From positions 1 to 64,000 of the forward strand of contig NZ_AXAU01000029.1 in the NCBI RefSeq assembly GCF_000472965.1: a stretch of 64,000 nt of DNA, read 5' to 3'. Position 1 is the stretch's first letter; every line of letters begins with the position of its first letter. The position numbers were made by a program, and so were the translations under genes. Source of the DNA: Bradyrhizobium murdochi (GTDB lineage: Bacteria; Pseudomonadota; Alphaproteobacteria; Rhizobiales; Xanthobacteraceae). Shown in pieces: positions 17,879 through 28,008 of the stretch. The notes under the pieces are model-generated. The model made no database searches, was not told the DNA's origin, and was given only the letters and a program-made list of their open reading frames with translations.

Positions 17879-18553
17879 ATGAAAACGCTCACGACGTTGG
17901 GGGCTGCTATCGGCGCAGCTTTGGCACACGACATCAGCTTTTCTGGCGGATCAATATATGACCCGTTTCCCCTCCCATTTCCGGCTGAGGACGACATGTT
18001 GGGGAACGTCTCGCTTCGTCGTCGGCGTGAGTTCGCCTGGGGACGGCATCACGCTCATGAGGCCCTGCGTAAATTGGGTTTCGCTCCTGTTCCGATTTTG
18101 TCGAGAGTGGATCGGGCTCCTCTTTGGCCTTCGGGAGTCGTCGGGAGCATTTCACACTCTTCATCTGATTGCGGAGCTGTTGTCGGAATTTCCAAGAATG
18201 TGCTCGCTCTGGGATTGGACATTGAAGATCAAGAACCGCTCGAAGCGGACCTTTTGCCGTTCGTATGCACCTGCGAGGAAATCGAGCGCAAGGAGTGGTC
18301 CAGCAGTCGCTTCGGCCCGAAATTGTTGTTCGCAATAAAGGAAGCCGTATACAAATCATATGCGCCGGCAACTGGTGAATTCTTGGATTTTCAAGATGTC
18401 AGTGTCAGAACGAATGACCAGTGCGGGGTCTTCGAGGCCGAGATTGTCAACCCAGAAAAGCCTACTAGTTTTGGCAGTCGAACCATAAAAGGAATCTATC
18501 GCCCATTTGTCGGAGGAATTCTAGCACTAGCCGTGCGATTTCGAGGCGCGTGA
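17879..18553 (+). CDS. 4'-phosphopantetheinyl transferase (EntD/Sfp type)
   Basis: A 224-residue enzyme that transfers the phosphopantetheine arm from CoA to carrier-protein serines. The start MKTLTTLGAAIGAALAHD at 17879 is preferred over the longer frame because family members begin here. The key motifs are RRREFAWGRHHAHEAL (~45-60), WPSGVVGSISHS (~85-96), the Mg-binding ALGLDIED (~114-121) and FAIKEAVYKSYAP (~155-167). The WxxKEA-type catalytic Lys and Glu are intact. No polyketide or peptide synthetase is encoded in this window, so its carrier-protein partner lies elsewhere. The gene is an orphan here and apparently intact amid pseudogenes. Confidence 0.85.
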   Translation: MKTLTTLGAAIGAALAHDISFSGGSIYDPFPLPFPAEDDMLGNVSLRRRREFAWGRHHAHEALRKLGFAPVPILSRVDRAPLWPSGVVGSISHSSSDCGAVVGISKNVLALGLDIEDQEPLEADLLPFVCTCEEIERKEWSSSRFGPKLLFAIKEAVYKSYAPATGEFLDFQDVSVRTNDQCGVFEAEIVNPEKPTSFGSRTIKGIYRPFVGGILALAVRFRGA

Positions 18554-19051
18554 TGCATCTCGTCTGCTAAATGCTGGAAGGCCACAGGAGACCTCATCGA
18601 GTGTGCCTTGCAATTGAAAAATCTTCTGTTCTAGGAAGCAAGTGAGGCCGGGCGTTGATTCCGATAAGTGAGTCCGTAGCGCCCGGTTCCCCTGATCGAC
18701 TAGACAAGGTCCTCCAACTAGCCCTTTCTGGTCGAATGCGACCTGAGATGCCGGTCAATCATGTGGGTTCTCAATCAGGAAACCAAGTATCGCCTGGCCA
18801 TAACTGGCTGCCGTTATCCGGGTTTCGCGCGATGATGCCCACGGTCGCAATAGCGATTGCCATTAGGGCCAACATCGAACTCCTATGTAACTGCGGGATG
18901 CGCAACATCGGTCTCGTGAGAGCGAGGCAGGCGAGCTTCAAGCAACAGCCAGGCCAGAGATGATCAACTGGTGGGTGACGGTTTGCCGAGTCGCGGTTCG
19001 CGTTGGCCTGCGCACGCTTCCGTCCTGAAGCAAACGCGGCGATCGATTAGA
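18554..19051. other. Intergenic region, no supported gene
   Basis: A 34-codon minus-strand frame near 18780-18885 begins with a hydrophobic MLALMAIAIATVGIIA and could be a tiny membrane peptide or chance. Nothing else is supported. Confidence 0.3.
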
Positions 19052-19236
19052 GGAGGGGTGCTGCCATTCGGCGTGCCCGGCTCGAGAGCGGGCTTACGCT
19101 TGGCGATGGTGCATCGGCAGCATGTACTTCAATCCGGATGCTCAGTCGGTTCGAAACGCGGCAATCGGCCGTCAGCATTGCGCTGCTTGAAGCTATTTGC
19201 GCGAGATTAGGTAAAGACCTCGACTTTTTTCCGTGA
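19052..19236 (+). pseudogene. XRE-family regulator remnant
   Basis: The frame reads IRRARLESGLTLGD, then MLSRFETRQSAVSIALLEAI and ARLGKDLDFFP, ending at a TGA. This is a Cro/C1-type helix-turn-helix with the standard SMLSRxExGQ recognition region and the conserved LGKDLDxF end. There is no start codon, since a TAG lies just upstream in frame. A few residues of the helix-turn-helix core appear degenerate. It is a 3'-fragment or decayed gene. Confidence 0.5.
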
Positions 19237-19481
19237 AGTTGAACGACGGGAGAGGCTCAACTCATTTAGGCTCTGATCAAGAGAAGGTCGTCCGCTCAGG
19301 TGCCAGGTACGCCACACCTGTCGCTTGCTGTCGCACCGAAAAGGAGCACGGAAGCTTTTCGAACCCTTCCTCATCAACATACAAGCAGAGCCATAGTCAT
19401 CCGCGGTTTCTGTCCGCGTTACGCGACGAAAAGCGCGCAAACGCGTCGATCCGCGGCGTAAACGCCTGCATCAGCGTGTTG

Positions 19482-19958
19482 TCAGTTCTCGGATGGTGCT
19501 TCAATGGGAACAGCACAGCCCGCCTTTACGCGATCCAATACGACCATCGTCTTGAAGCTCTTGATGTCCGGGATCACATAAAAGAACCGCCGAGTGAACT
19601 CCTCATAATCTTCCATGGTGGGCGCGGTAACGTATAGGATAAAATCCGCGTCGCCGGTGACGTAGAAGCCGTTGACGACCTCAACGGACGATCTGATGGC
19701 TTTCTTGAATCTATCGATTATATCTGAACGCGCTCGCTCCATGGTCACCAGCACCAGCATTTGAATAGGTCTGCCCACCGCTTTCGGCGAAACGATTGAA
19801 ACATCGGCCTCGATAATGCCCTCCGAACGGAGCCTCTTCAGTCGTCGTTGACAGGCGGTAGCAGAAAGCCCTGCTCGTGCGCCGATCACCTCGGAAGTTA
19901 GGCGGTTGTTCTTTTGCACAATCTCGAGGATGCGGGCGTCTATCCGATCGTATTGCAT
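19482..19958 (-). CDS. Lrp/AsnC-family transcriptional regulator
   Basis: A regulator of 158 residues starting MQYDRIDARILEIVQKNNRL. This start is chosen over one 21 codons upstream because the family begins with the D-x-x-D-x-x-IL helix. The winged helix-turn-helix spans residues ~5-55 (LTSEVIGARAGLSATACQRR, then LKRLRSEGII). The C-terminal RAM domain follows (~65-145), with VLVTMERAR, GFYVTGDADFILYV and FFYVIPDIKSFKTMVVL. Such proteins bind amino acids and control nearby or distant metabolic genes. No gene diverges directly from it, so its target is unknown. Confidence 0.85.
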   Translation of the reverse strand: MQYDRIDARILEIVQKNNRLTSEVIGARAGLSATACQRRLKRLRSEGIIEADVSIVSPKAVGRPIQMLVLVTMERARSDIIDRFKKAIRSSVEVVNGFYVTGDADFILYVTAPTMEDYEEFTRRFFYVIPDIKSFKTMVVLDRVKAGCAVPIEAPSEN

Positions 19959-20021
19959 AATCGGCTCCCCGGCCTTGAGGTGAATTTCATCCCGAAAACC
20001 GTCCAAATACTTCAAACGCAT

Positions 20022-21130
20022 GCGATGATTTCAACAAATAACCGCGTGGGCGATCGCACCGGCTTGGCCGCTGGTAGTGAGTCTGCTCCGCCAGGAGCCG
20101 ATCATCCTGCCGGATGAAGAGCAGCCAGTGAACGTTAACGTCGACGTGTGAATGGTATGAGGCGTTCGTGCGATCACCTGCTGCTCCCCACCTTTGCCAA
20201 AGATCGTTCGTTCTAGAGGAGGGCCTATGCTCAAATTTCAAAGCTGGCTCTGCTTTCTCTTGCGAGGCTTTTGGGTTCCGGAGATTCCGGCCCCTCGGCT
20301 CTGACTTGCTGACGGATTTGCTCCAAGCTGGCGGCCGATCTCGGCCTTCCGCTGGCAATGCGATTGCGCCAAAGACCGCGTACAATGTTCACACGATTCT
20401 GAAAAACGTTGCTCCACGATGCGGGCATTCTCCTCGCCTATCCATCGTCGTCGCCGCCGGCGCTCCGGGGCCATCACCTCGATGCAATGATAGGAATCAG
20501 CGTCCTGCCTGGTATCATGCATCGCATTTGCCGCCATTTCACTTCCATTGATCAACTCAATGGGCTGGATCGCAGGGGAGCCGAAGGATATGGAGGATAG
20601 GTGCTCATGCTGGTTAGGTTTAATTAGGTGTTGAGCGGCACAGGCACTGAAGTTGACCTGAGCCTCAACGTGAAAGGAAATGTGGTCGCTAAGAGCTGAT
20701 CGAAAGCAGAACACTGTTCAACCAGGCGTTGCTCGATGATTTTTCGCTGCTCATCAGGCAACTCGTTTGCAGCAACCTACGACAACGCCAAATGTCGTTC
20801 CGCACTGATTTCATCTCACTTAAGCTATCATCAATCGAACTACTCATAGATGTGGCACAGTGTGGAACTAACCCTTGAAAACTTGTCAACAGCGTCATCC
20901 TTTGGCGAAGCCGCGCACCGTAGCGTCATCACGAATTTTCAGGTGTGTTTGGGGGTGACCGGAAGATCAGGCCGACAGTGGCATCCATGTCACCGAGGTA
21001 GCATCGTAGATGCAAGCCTCGCGCGCTATCTCGGGGCCACCACAGATCATAGGCTCTCAATCGAGCCAAAATGGAAGCTTTGCGATGTTCGCCTCTAGCC
21101 GGGCATTCCGTATATAGCCTCCCTACATTG
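20022..21130. other. 1.1-kb region with only an IS66 fragment
   Basis: Apart from the small IS66 TnpA-like remnant at about 20290-20490, I find no gene, RNA or clear regulatory element. The flanking frames are short, overlapping and unconserved in character. Confidence 0.45.
20290..20490 (-). pseudogene. Remnant of an IS66 TnpA-type protein
   Basis: Minus-strand residues IEVMAPERRRRRRWIGEEN then ARIVEQRF match the start of IS66-family TnpA helix-turn-helix proteins, which begin with an R-rich stretch then W-x-x-E-E-K-A-R-I-V. The reading then shifts frame into LWRNRIASGRPRSAA, resembling the rest of the small protein. It is short, frameshifted and lacks TnpB/TnpC neighbours, so it is a dead fragment. 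Confidence 0.45.
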
Positions 21131-21133
21131 TCT

Positions 21134-21300
21134 TCACCGTTTCATCATGCGTCTTCGCCGCTTCCAGAGCTCGCGCGGGATGCGCCGCGCGCGATCCATC
21201 TCGCGGATCTTCGGTTCCTGAAGCTGACGATCGAAGAAACTGCGCACGCTGTCGCGCAGCGCGTCGTGCTCGGGGATGCGTTCGAAATTGACCACTGACC
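21134..21300 (-). pseudogene. N-terminal fragment of an acyl-CoA dehydrogenase
   Basis: The minus strand encodes ERIPEHDALRDSVRSFFDRQ and then DRARRIPRELWKR, which fit the first helix of acyl-CoA dehydrogenases (EHEALRDTVRRF...RRIPRELW). Nothing of the FAD/acyl-CoA binding body follows. The upstream part of the frame is unrelated. Confidence 0.5.
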
Positions 21301-21589
21301 CCGAACGGCCGATGCCGAGATAAACGTTGCGGCTGGCTGCGAGCTCGGAGGTGGGACCGGCCGCCGTGACCGACCCTGCTCCATGACGCAGACATAAGGC
21401 GCCATCCGAAGAAGTTCCTGTCTCGTCAATGCCATGGCGCTTCCCTCCCCCCCGACGCGCCGAATTCCCTTGACGCCTCGTTCCGATTTTGGACGAGGTT
21501 AAGCGAACCGCCCCCGGCGAGGCCAATACCAATCGCGGAGGGATCAATATCAGATTGGAATTGATGTGCATGCTTGCCTGAAGCATGCC

Positions 21590-22071
21590 GTAATCCTTGG
21601 TCTATCTGAGGAACGCGGCACACGGTTTTTGCTGCACGGCTGGCAGGGCACAAATGCGACGTCATAATAAGTGCTGCTTGCAGCAGGGATTCTATTCAGG
21701 TTTTGGTTTCGCCTCGGATGGCGAGCCTTCCGATGACGTTGGTATTCGGCATGTTCAGATGCGCTTGACGACGCGAAAAGAAGGAGGGAGCCTGCCGTGC
21801 GTGAGGCGATTGATGTTGGGTCATTATGGACAGCGGCTTCTGAATCACGATCTTATGAAAGCGATAGCCTCGAACGTTACGTGGTACAGGATGGTGAGCT
21901 GGGGCTGACTTTAGCGGAAGCAAAACGAAATCACGGCTTATAGAGCCAGCGATAGACCGCCTGCTGAAAGTTCGTCCTGAGGTTGATCGAGAGGGCCGCT
22001 ATAGAGTCGTCCGTGAACAAGCTTCCAAGCGATTGAGCGGGAGTCGGTTTTTCGGATACAGTGCAATTGAG
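21590..22071. other. Intergenic region left of the IS91 element
   Basis: No supported gene. Short frames on both strands lack motifs. It may contain the left terminus of the IS91-type element. Confidence 0.4.
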
Positions 22072-22113
22072 ATTGCAAGGATTTGGGGCTTGAGGGCCCC
22101 GAACCTTGCAATT
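22072..22113 (+). other. Hairpin at the left side of the IS91 unit
   Basis: ATTGCAAGG at 22072-22080 pairs with CCTTGCAAT at 22105-22113, with an inner GGGGC/GCCCC stem and a short loop. It could be a terminator for leftward or rightward transcription, or a structured end of the IS91 element. Confidence 0.5.
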
Positions 22114-22172
22114 TTGCTTTTCGATTGAACGAAGCCGCTGGCGCGGCATTTGAGGAGAGGTGGTAACGGCCG

Positions 22173-22226
22173 CCTCCTGTCTGAGAGGATCGAGGGTTTT
22201 CAGAGCCCAACCCTTCAGACAGGAGG
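22173..22226 (+). other. Long stem-loop directly before the recombinase gene
   Basis: CCTCCTGTCTGA (22173-22184) pairs perfectly with TCAGACAGGAGG (22215-22226), and an inner AGGGTT/AACCCT stem extends the structure. The right arm includes the AGGAGG ribosome-binding site of the gene starting at 22234, so folding would sequester translation initiation. Confidence 0.7.
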
Positions 22227-22233
22227 TTTTCCG

Positions 22234-23095
22234 ATGGCCCAGGTGAGCCCTCTCCGCCGACGCATGATCGAGGACATGACGGTCGGCAATTTGTCGCCGG
22301 CGACGCAACGATCATATCTCAACGCGGTATCGAAGTTCAGCCGGTATTTTGGCCGATCGCCTGACCATTTGGGCTTGGAGGACGTTCACGCGTTCCAGGT
22401 TCATCTGGTGGCGACGGGGATATCGTGGCCTGCACTCAACCAGATCGTCTGTGCGTTTGCGATTCTTCTACGGGGTGACGCTCGGCCACAGCACGATCCC
22501 GGAACGCATTGCTTACGCGCGGGAGCCACGCAAGCTGCCGGTAGTGCTGAGTGCCGACGAGGTGGTGAGCTTTCTGGAGGCGATCCCGAGCCTAAAGAGC
22601 CGCATAGCGTTGACGACAGTCTATGCCACCGGATTACGCGTGTCGGAGGTGGTTTTCCTCAAGGTCGCGGATATCGACAGCCAGCGGATGGTGATCCGGG
22701 TCGAACAAGGCAAAGGCGGCAGAGACCGTTACGTCATGCTCTCGCCGCAGCTTCTGAAGATTCTAAGGGCCTATTGGCGGCTAACCCAACCGACACGCTG
22801 GCTATTTCCCGGCCGCGACAGTGAGCGGCCGCTTGATGCGACCGTGCTGCACGCGGCGTGCCGCTCGGCCCACATCGCAGCCGGTCTGAACAAGCGCGTG
22901 ACGGTGCACACACTACGGCACAGTTTTGCGACCCATCTTCTGGAGAACGGCGCCGACATTCGTGTCATCCAGGTGCTGCTCGGCCATGCCAGCCTGCAAA
23001 GCACGGCACGCTACGCCCAGGTTGCCACCAAAACGATCAGCCAGACCCCGAGTCCGCTTGACCGGCTGCGATTAGAGATCGTTCCGCCCGGCTGA
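22234..23095 (+). pseudogene. IS91-associated tyrosine recombinase, frameshifted
   Basis: Starts MAQVSPLRRRMIEDMTVGN after an AGGAGG site. The N-terminal SAM-like domain (residues ~1-75) is followed by a break. The remainder, beginning RFFYGVTLGH, lies in another frame. One extra T in the TTT at 22455-22457 explains the shift. The catalytic domain is complete: TGLRVSEV (first Arg), HTLRHSFATHLLENGA (His-x-x-Arg), LLGHASLQSTARYA (second His, then Tyr). About 287 residues would be encoded if repaired. In these elements the protein accompanies the HUH transposase. Confidence 0.75.
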
Positions 23096-23104
23096 TCGGG
23101 CATC

Positions 23105-24281
23105 GTGGGTCCAGCTTTGGAGGTGGCGGACATATTCCGCCGCCACGGCGAAGCTTTTCGACAGGCGCATGCCGGTCACCTCGGCCGCGTCGAGCGACGC
23201 CTGATGGGCGCCATCACCGCGTGTCGGACGGCCGTGCTCGGTGGCCATATCGAGCAATGCGACGACTGCGGTGCGACCCGCATAGCCTACAACTCCTGTC
23301 GCAATCGGCACTGTCCGAAGTGCCAGGGCGCGGCGCGCGCAATGGCTTGCCGAGCGGCAAGCCGAACTCCTTCCCGTGCCGTATTTCCACGTGGTCTTCA
23401 CCTTGCCGGCGCCGGCCAGAGAGATTGCTTTCCAGAACAAGGCGGTGGTCTATGCCATCCTTTTCCGCTGCGCGGCGGAGACACTAACCACCATCGCGGC
23501 CGATCCCAAGCATCTCGGTGCCCAGCTCGGCGTGACCGCCGTCCTCCATACCTGGGGCCAGACCCTGCAACACCATCCGCATGTCCACTGCGTCGTGCCC
23601 GGCGGTGGACCTTCGCTCGACGGCACACGCTGGGTCGCTTGCCGGCCCGGCTTCTTCCTACCAGTGCGCGTCCTCTCCCGGCTGTTTCGCCGCCTGTTTC
23701 TGCAAGAGCTGCAAGCTGCCTTCGCGGCCGGCCAGTTGCGCTTCTTTAGCGATCTCGCCCACCTCGCCGATCCCGCCGCGTTCACCCAGCGGCTCGATCA
23801 GCTCCGACGGACCGACTGGGTCGTCTGCGCCAAGCCGCCATTCGGCGGGCCCGAACAGGTGCTGGCTTATCTCGGCCGCTATACCCATCGCGTCGCCATC
23901 GCCAACAGCCGGCTGGTCTCGCTCTCCGACGGCAAGGTCCGCTTCGCCTGGAAGGACTATCGCCAGCACAGCAAGACCAAGCTGATGACGCTCGATGCAG
24001 GTGAGTTCATGCGGCGCTTTCTCCTGCACACCCTGCCGGACGGCTTCCATCGCATCCGCCACTATGGCTTCCTCGCCAATGGCGGACGCAACGACCGACT
24101 CGCCCTTTGCAGTCAGCTCCTCGCTGTTCGCCATCTCCCGCCAGATCGCGAAGCCGGCACCGATCCCTTCGCCAAATGTGAGATTCCCGCCTGCCCACAT
24201 TGCGGCGGCACCATGCGGCGGATCGACGTCGTCCCGCGAGCCTGCGCGCGCGACCAGCCGTTCCGTTGTGACACGTCATGA
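23105..24281 (+). pseudogene. IS91-family transposase, frameshifted
   Basis: The first frame (GTG start at 23105) carries the zinc-finger CRTAVLGGHIEQCDDCG and the family hallmark YNSCRNRHCPKCQG at residues ~60-73. After AAR the sequence continues in another frame as WLAERQAELLPVPYFHVVFT, which needs one base removed near 23340. The second frame holds LHTWGQTLQHHPHVHCVVPG (the HUH motif) and the Tyr-containing YLGRYTHRVAIAN. The protein is otherwise complete through the C-terminal CPHCGGTM. The break probably abolishes transposition. Confidence 0.8.
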
Positions 24282-24629
24282 CCATCGCCTGCACCATCCA
24301 TCCCCTCGATGATCACCTTCTCGGTGGCAACGTCCGACGTCGCCGTGGCCGCGCTCGTCACCGTTCACCCCGTCAGTCATTCGGCCGCGCGTCCCAGCAC
24401 AGCAAATCGCTCGCGGCATCGCGCTCTCGGCCCGAGCAATGGCGCCGCTCATGTCCGATCAATATCTCGCCGACGCGCGGCGACCACAGGCGCGCCTTCT
24501 TCGCAGTTGCACCGGCTGCACTATCGCCATAGCGCCCCGCAACTCCGCGGCTTCGTTCAATCCGGCTTCTATGAGGTCGCACGTTACGACAGAGCGCGCG
24601 GCTGGCCTTTGCCCCGCGACCTCACAGAA

Positions 24630-25650
24630 CCCTCAAGATTCCCAGACGGGAGGATTTCTGATTCAAACTCCATGCTGGGAGCGGGAGTCAGCATGGATGA
24701 CACGACCCTACTCGGAAGACATCCGCGGACGTGCTCTTGCGCGGGCTGATGCAGGCGAGACCGTTCGTTCGATTGCCGAAGCACTTCAGATCAGTCCTTG
24801 CTGTGTGACGAAGTGGAAGAACCTGAGGCGGGAGACCGGCGGCCTCTCGCCCGGCAAGATCGGCGGTCACAAGAAGCCGGTTTTATCCGGCGCCAATGCC
24901 GACTGGCTGCGCAAGCGCATTCGCTCAGGGCCATTCACCTTGCGTAAGCTGACGAGGGAGCTGGCCGCGCGCGGGATCAAGACAGACGTGCGGGCGGTGT
25001 GGACCTTTGTTCACGCCGAGGGGCTGAGCTTCAAAAAAAACGCTTCTGCCGACCGAGCAAGATCGTCCCGACATCGCCCGTAAACGGGCGCGCTGGAAGG
25101 CCCATCAGGGCAGGATCGATGCATCACGCCTGATCTTTATCGACGAGACGTGGGTCAAAACCAACATGGCGCCGCTACGCGGCTGGGGACCCTGTGGGCA
25201 GCGCCTCGAAGCGACGGCGCCTTTCGGCCATTGGAAGACCATGACCTTCATCGCGGCGCTCCGCTACGACCGGATCAGCGAGCCGTGGATCATCGATGGC
25301 CCCATCAACGGTGAGCTTTTCACCCTTTATGTCGAGAAGGTGTTGGCGCCAACTCTGGCAAAGGGCGAGGTCGTCATCCTCGATAACCTCGGCAGCCACA
25401 AAGGCAAGCCGGCCCGCAACGCCATCCGCGCCACGGGGAGCGCATCTGCTCTTCCTGCCGCCCTAGAGCCCCGACCTCAACCCGATCGAGCAGGTCCTCG
25501 CCAAACTCAAACATTTGGTCCGAGCCGCTGAGCCACACGACGTCGAGCAAACCTGGCGAAAAGTCGGCGAACTCCTCGATCTCTTCTCAAGCGAGGAGTG
25601 CGCAAACTATCTCAGAAACTCTGGGTATGTTTCCGTATAAAAACAGCGTG
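24630..25650 (+). mobile_element. Degenerate IS630-family element
   Basis: The left leader (AAGATTCCCAGACGGGAGG, then CTGATTCAA and ATGCTGG) is shared with the element end at 1-60. One transposase gene with two frame breaks and an internal stop follows. Terminal repeats could not be matched at the right side, so the right end near 25650 is approximate. Confidence 0.6.
24697..25640 (+). pseudogene. IS630-family transposase with frameshifts and a stop
   Basis: The N-terminal helix-turn-helix part (MTRPYSEDIRGRALARADAG, then RSIAEALQISPCCVTKWKNL) is followed by an A8 run at 25032-25039, where the frame changes. IS630-type genes often use programmed slippage at such runs. The DDE part reads LIFIDETWVKTNMAPLRGW and VVILDNLGSHKG. 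One extra G near 25436 then shifts the frame. The final block LLFLPP-stop-SPDLNPIEQVLAKLKHL has TAG where Tyr is expected. The last two lesions make it non-functional. Confidence 0.8.
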
Positions 25651-25949
25651 CTCTAGTTATTCGCTTTTTACGCGATCAGTCTGGAGCTACCGCCATAGAA
25701 TACGGTTGATAACGGCGGGTAAAGCTGTCGCTGTCCACCGACTGACTCAGCTCGTCACCTCAGGTAGCGTGTGTGGATAAGCCACTGATTCGATTGTACA
25801 TGACGATTCGCGGGTCCCTTCGGCGTACGTTTCGTCGCAGTGAGTTCGGGCTGCTTACGCCCTGCTGCGAATGATACTTAGGCAAGCTGACGACGAACTG
25901 ACGGGAAGGTGTCACCCAGCTTAGAGGACGAAGGGCATCGGCCCAACGA
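25651..25949. other. Short region between IS remnants
   Basis: No gene supported. A tts-like half-site in minus sense near 25865-25885 was examined and not accepted. Confidence 0.4.
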
Positions 25950-26330
25950 CGAGTTGATGGTGGCGTGCGCTTCACCAATGATGGTCGGACTCAATCTTCG
26001 GTTCAATTTGATCATGCTGGCCGACGCTGTTTCATCGACACTCAGCCTTTGCTCTCAATTCTGCCGATCGGCGCGCGGCGTAACTTCTGCGAACTTGCCA
26101 CTCCTGGTCCTTCGCCCATTGCGGGCGAGGCGCTCAAGCACATTGCCGAGTTCTATGCCATCGAGAAGGACACCCGTTGCTGTAGCCCCGAGGCGCCGTC
26201 TCGTTCGGCAACAGCCAACCGCTCGTGGAATCTATCGAGCGGTGGCTCGCGCAACGCTCGCGTTGGCGGGCTGAGGCGCCCTGGCGGACACCGCACTTGA
26301 GAAGCAGTTCGACAGGGAAGGTATTGAATC
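25950..26330 (+). pseudogene. IS66 TnpC transposase remnant
   Basis: The frame includes SPIAGEALKHIAEFYAIEKD, corresponding to the IS66 transposase segment PIAAEALxRIAELYAIE. It then decays through a region resembling RxxxSRPLVExL. A downstream frame (ALEKQFDREGIESVEEG) continues without clear similarity. Length is about one sixth of an intact TnpC. Confidence 0.5.
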
Positions 26331-26479
26331 CGTCGAAGAAGGGCGCTCGAACGCGGGATTTGAGCTTCAACGCCAGGCTCATTGCATTAATCAGGATGAA
26401 AGTGTCCTTACAGTCCCAATCAAATTTTCGTTACGTGTCAGCGAGGTGACCGCCGCATGTCGGGAGAGGGGGCCGCATT

Positions 26480-27310
26480 ATGACCGACCATGTGTCCACC
26501 GTCCGCGAAGCGCTTGACGGCTCAAGAGATGCAGCGCTCACGAAGGCCTCCGGCAAACAGCCGATGCTCGACCGGCCTGTTAAGATCCGTCCTCGTACGC
26601 GCTCCTTTGTGAAAAATGCGATCCTCGCCAGTCTTTCTCTGCAAGACCTCGCGGCAATAGGCGAGTTCCTTGAGCCGATGGTGCTGAAAGAACGCATGAT
26701 CCTGCAGGAGCCGAAAAAGCATCTTGATTACGTCTATTTTATCGAGTCGGGCCTCGTCTCGCTGAGAATTGTCGCGGCGGAAAGCATCCTTGAATCGGCG
26801 GTGATAGGACATTGGGGTGCGGTCGGCGCTTCGCTCTTAGTGGTAGGGCATATTTCGACGCACCAATCTGTTGTGCTCTTTCCCGGAAGTGCGCACAGGA
26901 TCCGTGTCGAGGATTTGCGTCGGGTGACGAAGGAGCGTCCTGAAATCCGAGAACATCTTTTTCGGTACGTTCAAGCGCTGACCTTGCATTGCGCTCAGAC
27001 GGGATTGTGCGGGGTTCGGCACGATCGCGAGCAGCGGCTCGCGAGCTGGCTCTGTTTGGCGAGTGATGCTCTGGGCACTCACGTGCTTCCAATTACCCAT
27101 GACTACCTTTCGTTCGCGTTGGGGTTGCGCCGCGCTGGTGTAACCGAGACGCTAATCCGATTCGAAGAACAAAGGTTAATTCGCAAGATGCGTGGTGTCT
27201 TGCAGATCCATGAACGCAAGGGTCTCGAGCAAAAGGCATGTGGCTGTTACAAGCTTCTTTCAGGCGCTTATGCCCTTTCTGAGTCCCTCAGCAAAAGAGC
27301 AGGCGGTTAG
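26480..27310 (+). CDS. Crp/Fnr-family transcriptional regulator
   Basis: A 276-residue regulator. The cyclic-nucleotide-binding-like beta-roll spans residues ~45-160 (SLQDLAAIGEFLEPM, YVYFIESGLVSL, GHWGAVGASLLVVGH). The C-terminal helix-turn-helix lies at ~190-250 (REQRLASWLCLASDAL, ITHDYLSFALGLRRAGVTET, EEQRLIRKMRGVLQI). There is no N-terminal Cys cluster of the Fnr type, so it is not an iron-sulfur oxygen sensor. An unusual N-terminal extension of ~35 residues precedes the sensor domain. Such proteins in bradyrhizobia act in stress or nitrogen-fixation control, but its targets are not evident. Confidence 0.85.
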   Translation: MTDHVSTVREALDGSRDAALTKASGKQPMLDRPVKIRPRTRSFVKNAILASLSLQDLAAIGEFLEPMVLKERMILQEPKKHLDYVYFIESGLVSLRIVAAESILESAVIGHWGAVGASLLVVGHISTHQSVVLFPGSAHRIRVEDLRRVTKERPEIREHLFRYVQALTLHCAQTGLCGVRHDREQRLASWLCLASDALGTHVLPITHDYLSFALGLRRAGVTETLIRFEEQRLIRKMRGVLQIHERKGLEQKACGCYKLLSGAYALSESLSKRAGG

Positions 27311-28008
27311 CAAAATCGCCCAGGCGTTCAGTGCATCTTGCAGACGCGTTGCCGGCGGCAGTGTTGTCTGCCCGGTCGCATTAACATGCGCAGATACACC
27401 GTCATGCCGTTTTCGGCTTCGAGGCATTATCGTCCCATACCGGATTGGTCCACATGAACGTCCTGCGTCGCCTTGGAAAGGGGACTTGCCGCTGCGGCAG
27501 GCGTTCTGGAATTGAGCGGTGGCCGGGCGGAATTGCGGTCAACGTGCTCGCGTCAATTTTCTTCCTGGCACTGATCATGGGCGATCGTAGTGTAGCGGCC
27601 TTTGTGTCGGCTACGCACTTGCAGTACCTATCGTAACGGTCGGCATCTGGCGATCGGTCGCACGTTACAAGGGCGTCGCCATTGGGCCGACCTCGCACGC
27701 ATCGGTACAGTTGCTGGAATGATCGTGTTAAAAGTCATCTGATCGATGACCATTCCCGAACGCCACTTAAATAAGCCAAACGGTAACGGGCTCTGCATTA
27801 ACGTGTCTCGGTGCTGCAACAACCGTTCTGTTCCTCATTAGGAACAGCAAAATATGACTCCACAGTCATAATTGCGGAGATCAGTATCCGAAATATCGGG
27901 CAGGCGGATCGAGCGTTTTTATAATGGATTGTTTAAGCCCGAAGGTCGCAGCGCGAGAATGCCTGCGATCTCTTTTCGCTCGGACTCAGACCAAATATGA
28001 ACTGAAGA
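27311..28008. other. Intergenic region with a possible membrane-protein remnant
   Basis: Between about 27450 and 27740 plus-strand frames yield MNVLRRLGKG, then GYALAVPIVTVGIWRSVARY, then RRHWADLARIGTVAGMIV in different frames. Together they resemble the tail of a small inner-membrane protein broken by indels. No intact gene is present. Confidence 0.3.

Larger units (their letters stand above)
22072..24300 (+). mobile_element. IS91-family element, both genes frameshifted
   Basis: A unit with a tyrosine-recombinase-type accessory gene followed by an HUH-type IS91 transposase, the arrangement of many IS91-family elements in proteobacteria. Two strong hairpins precede the first gene. Both genes are interrupted by single-base shifts, so the copy is probably immobile. 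The ends are approximate. IS91 elements lack inverted terminal repeats and target duplications, so they cannot be fixed by eye. Confidence 0.7.

Noticed and set aside
21221..21240. tts-like GTCAGCTTCAGG in minus sense
   Set aside because: Only the first eight bases match; it lies within the acyl-CoA dehydrogenase fragment.
25865..25886. tts-like GTCAGCTTGCCTAAG in minus sense
   Set aside because: The second half is poor and no gene follows on that strand before the IS630 remnant.
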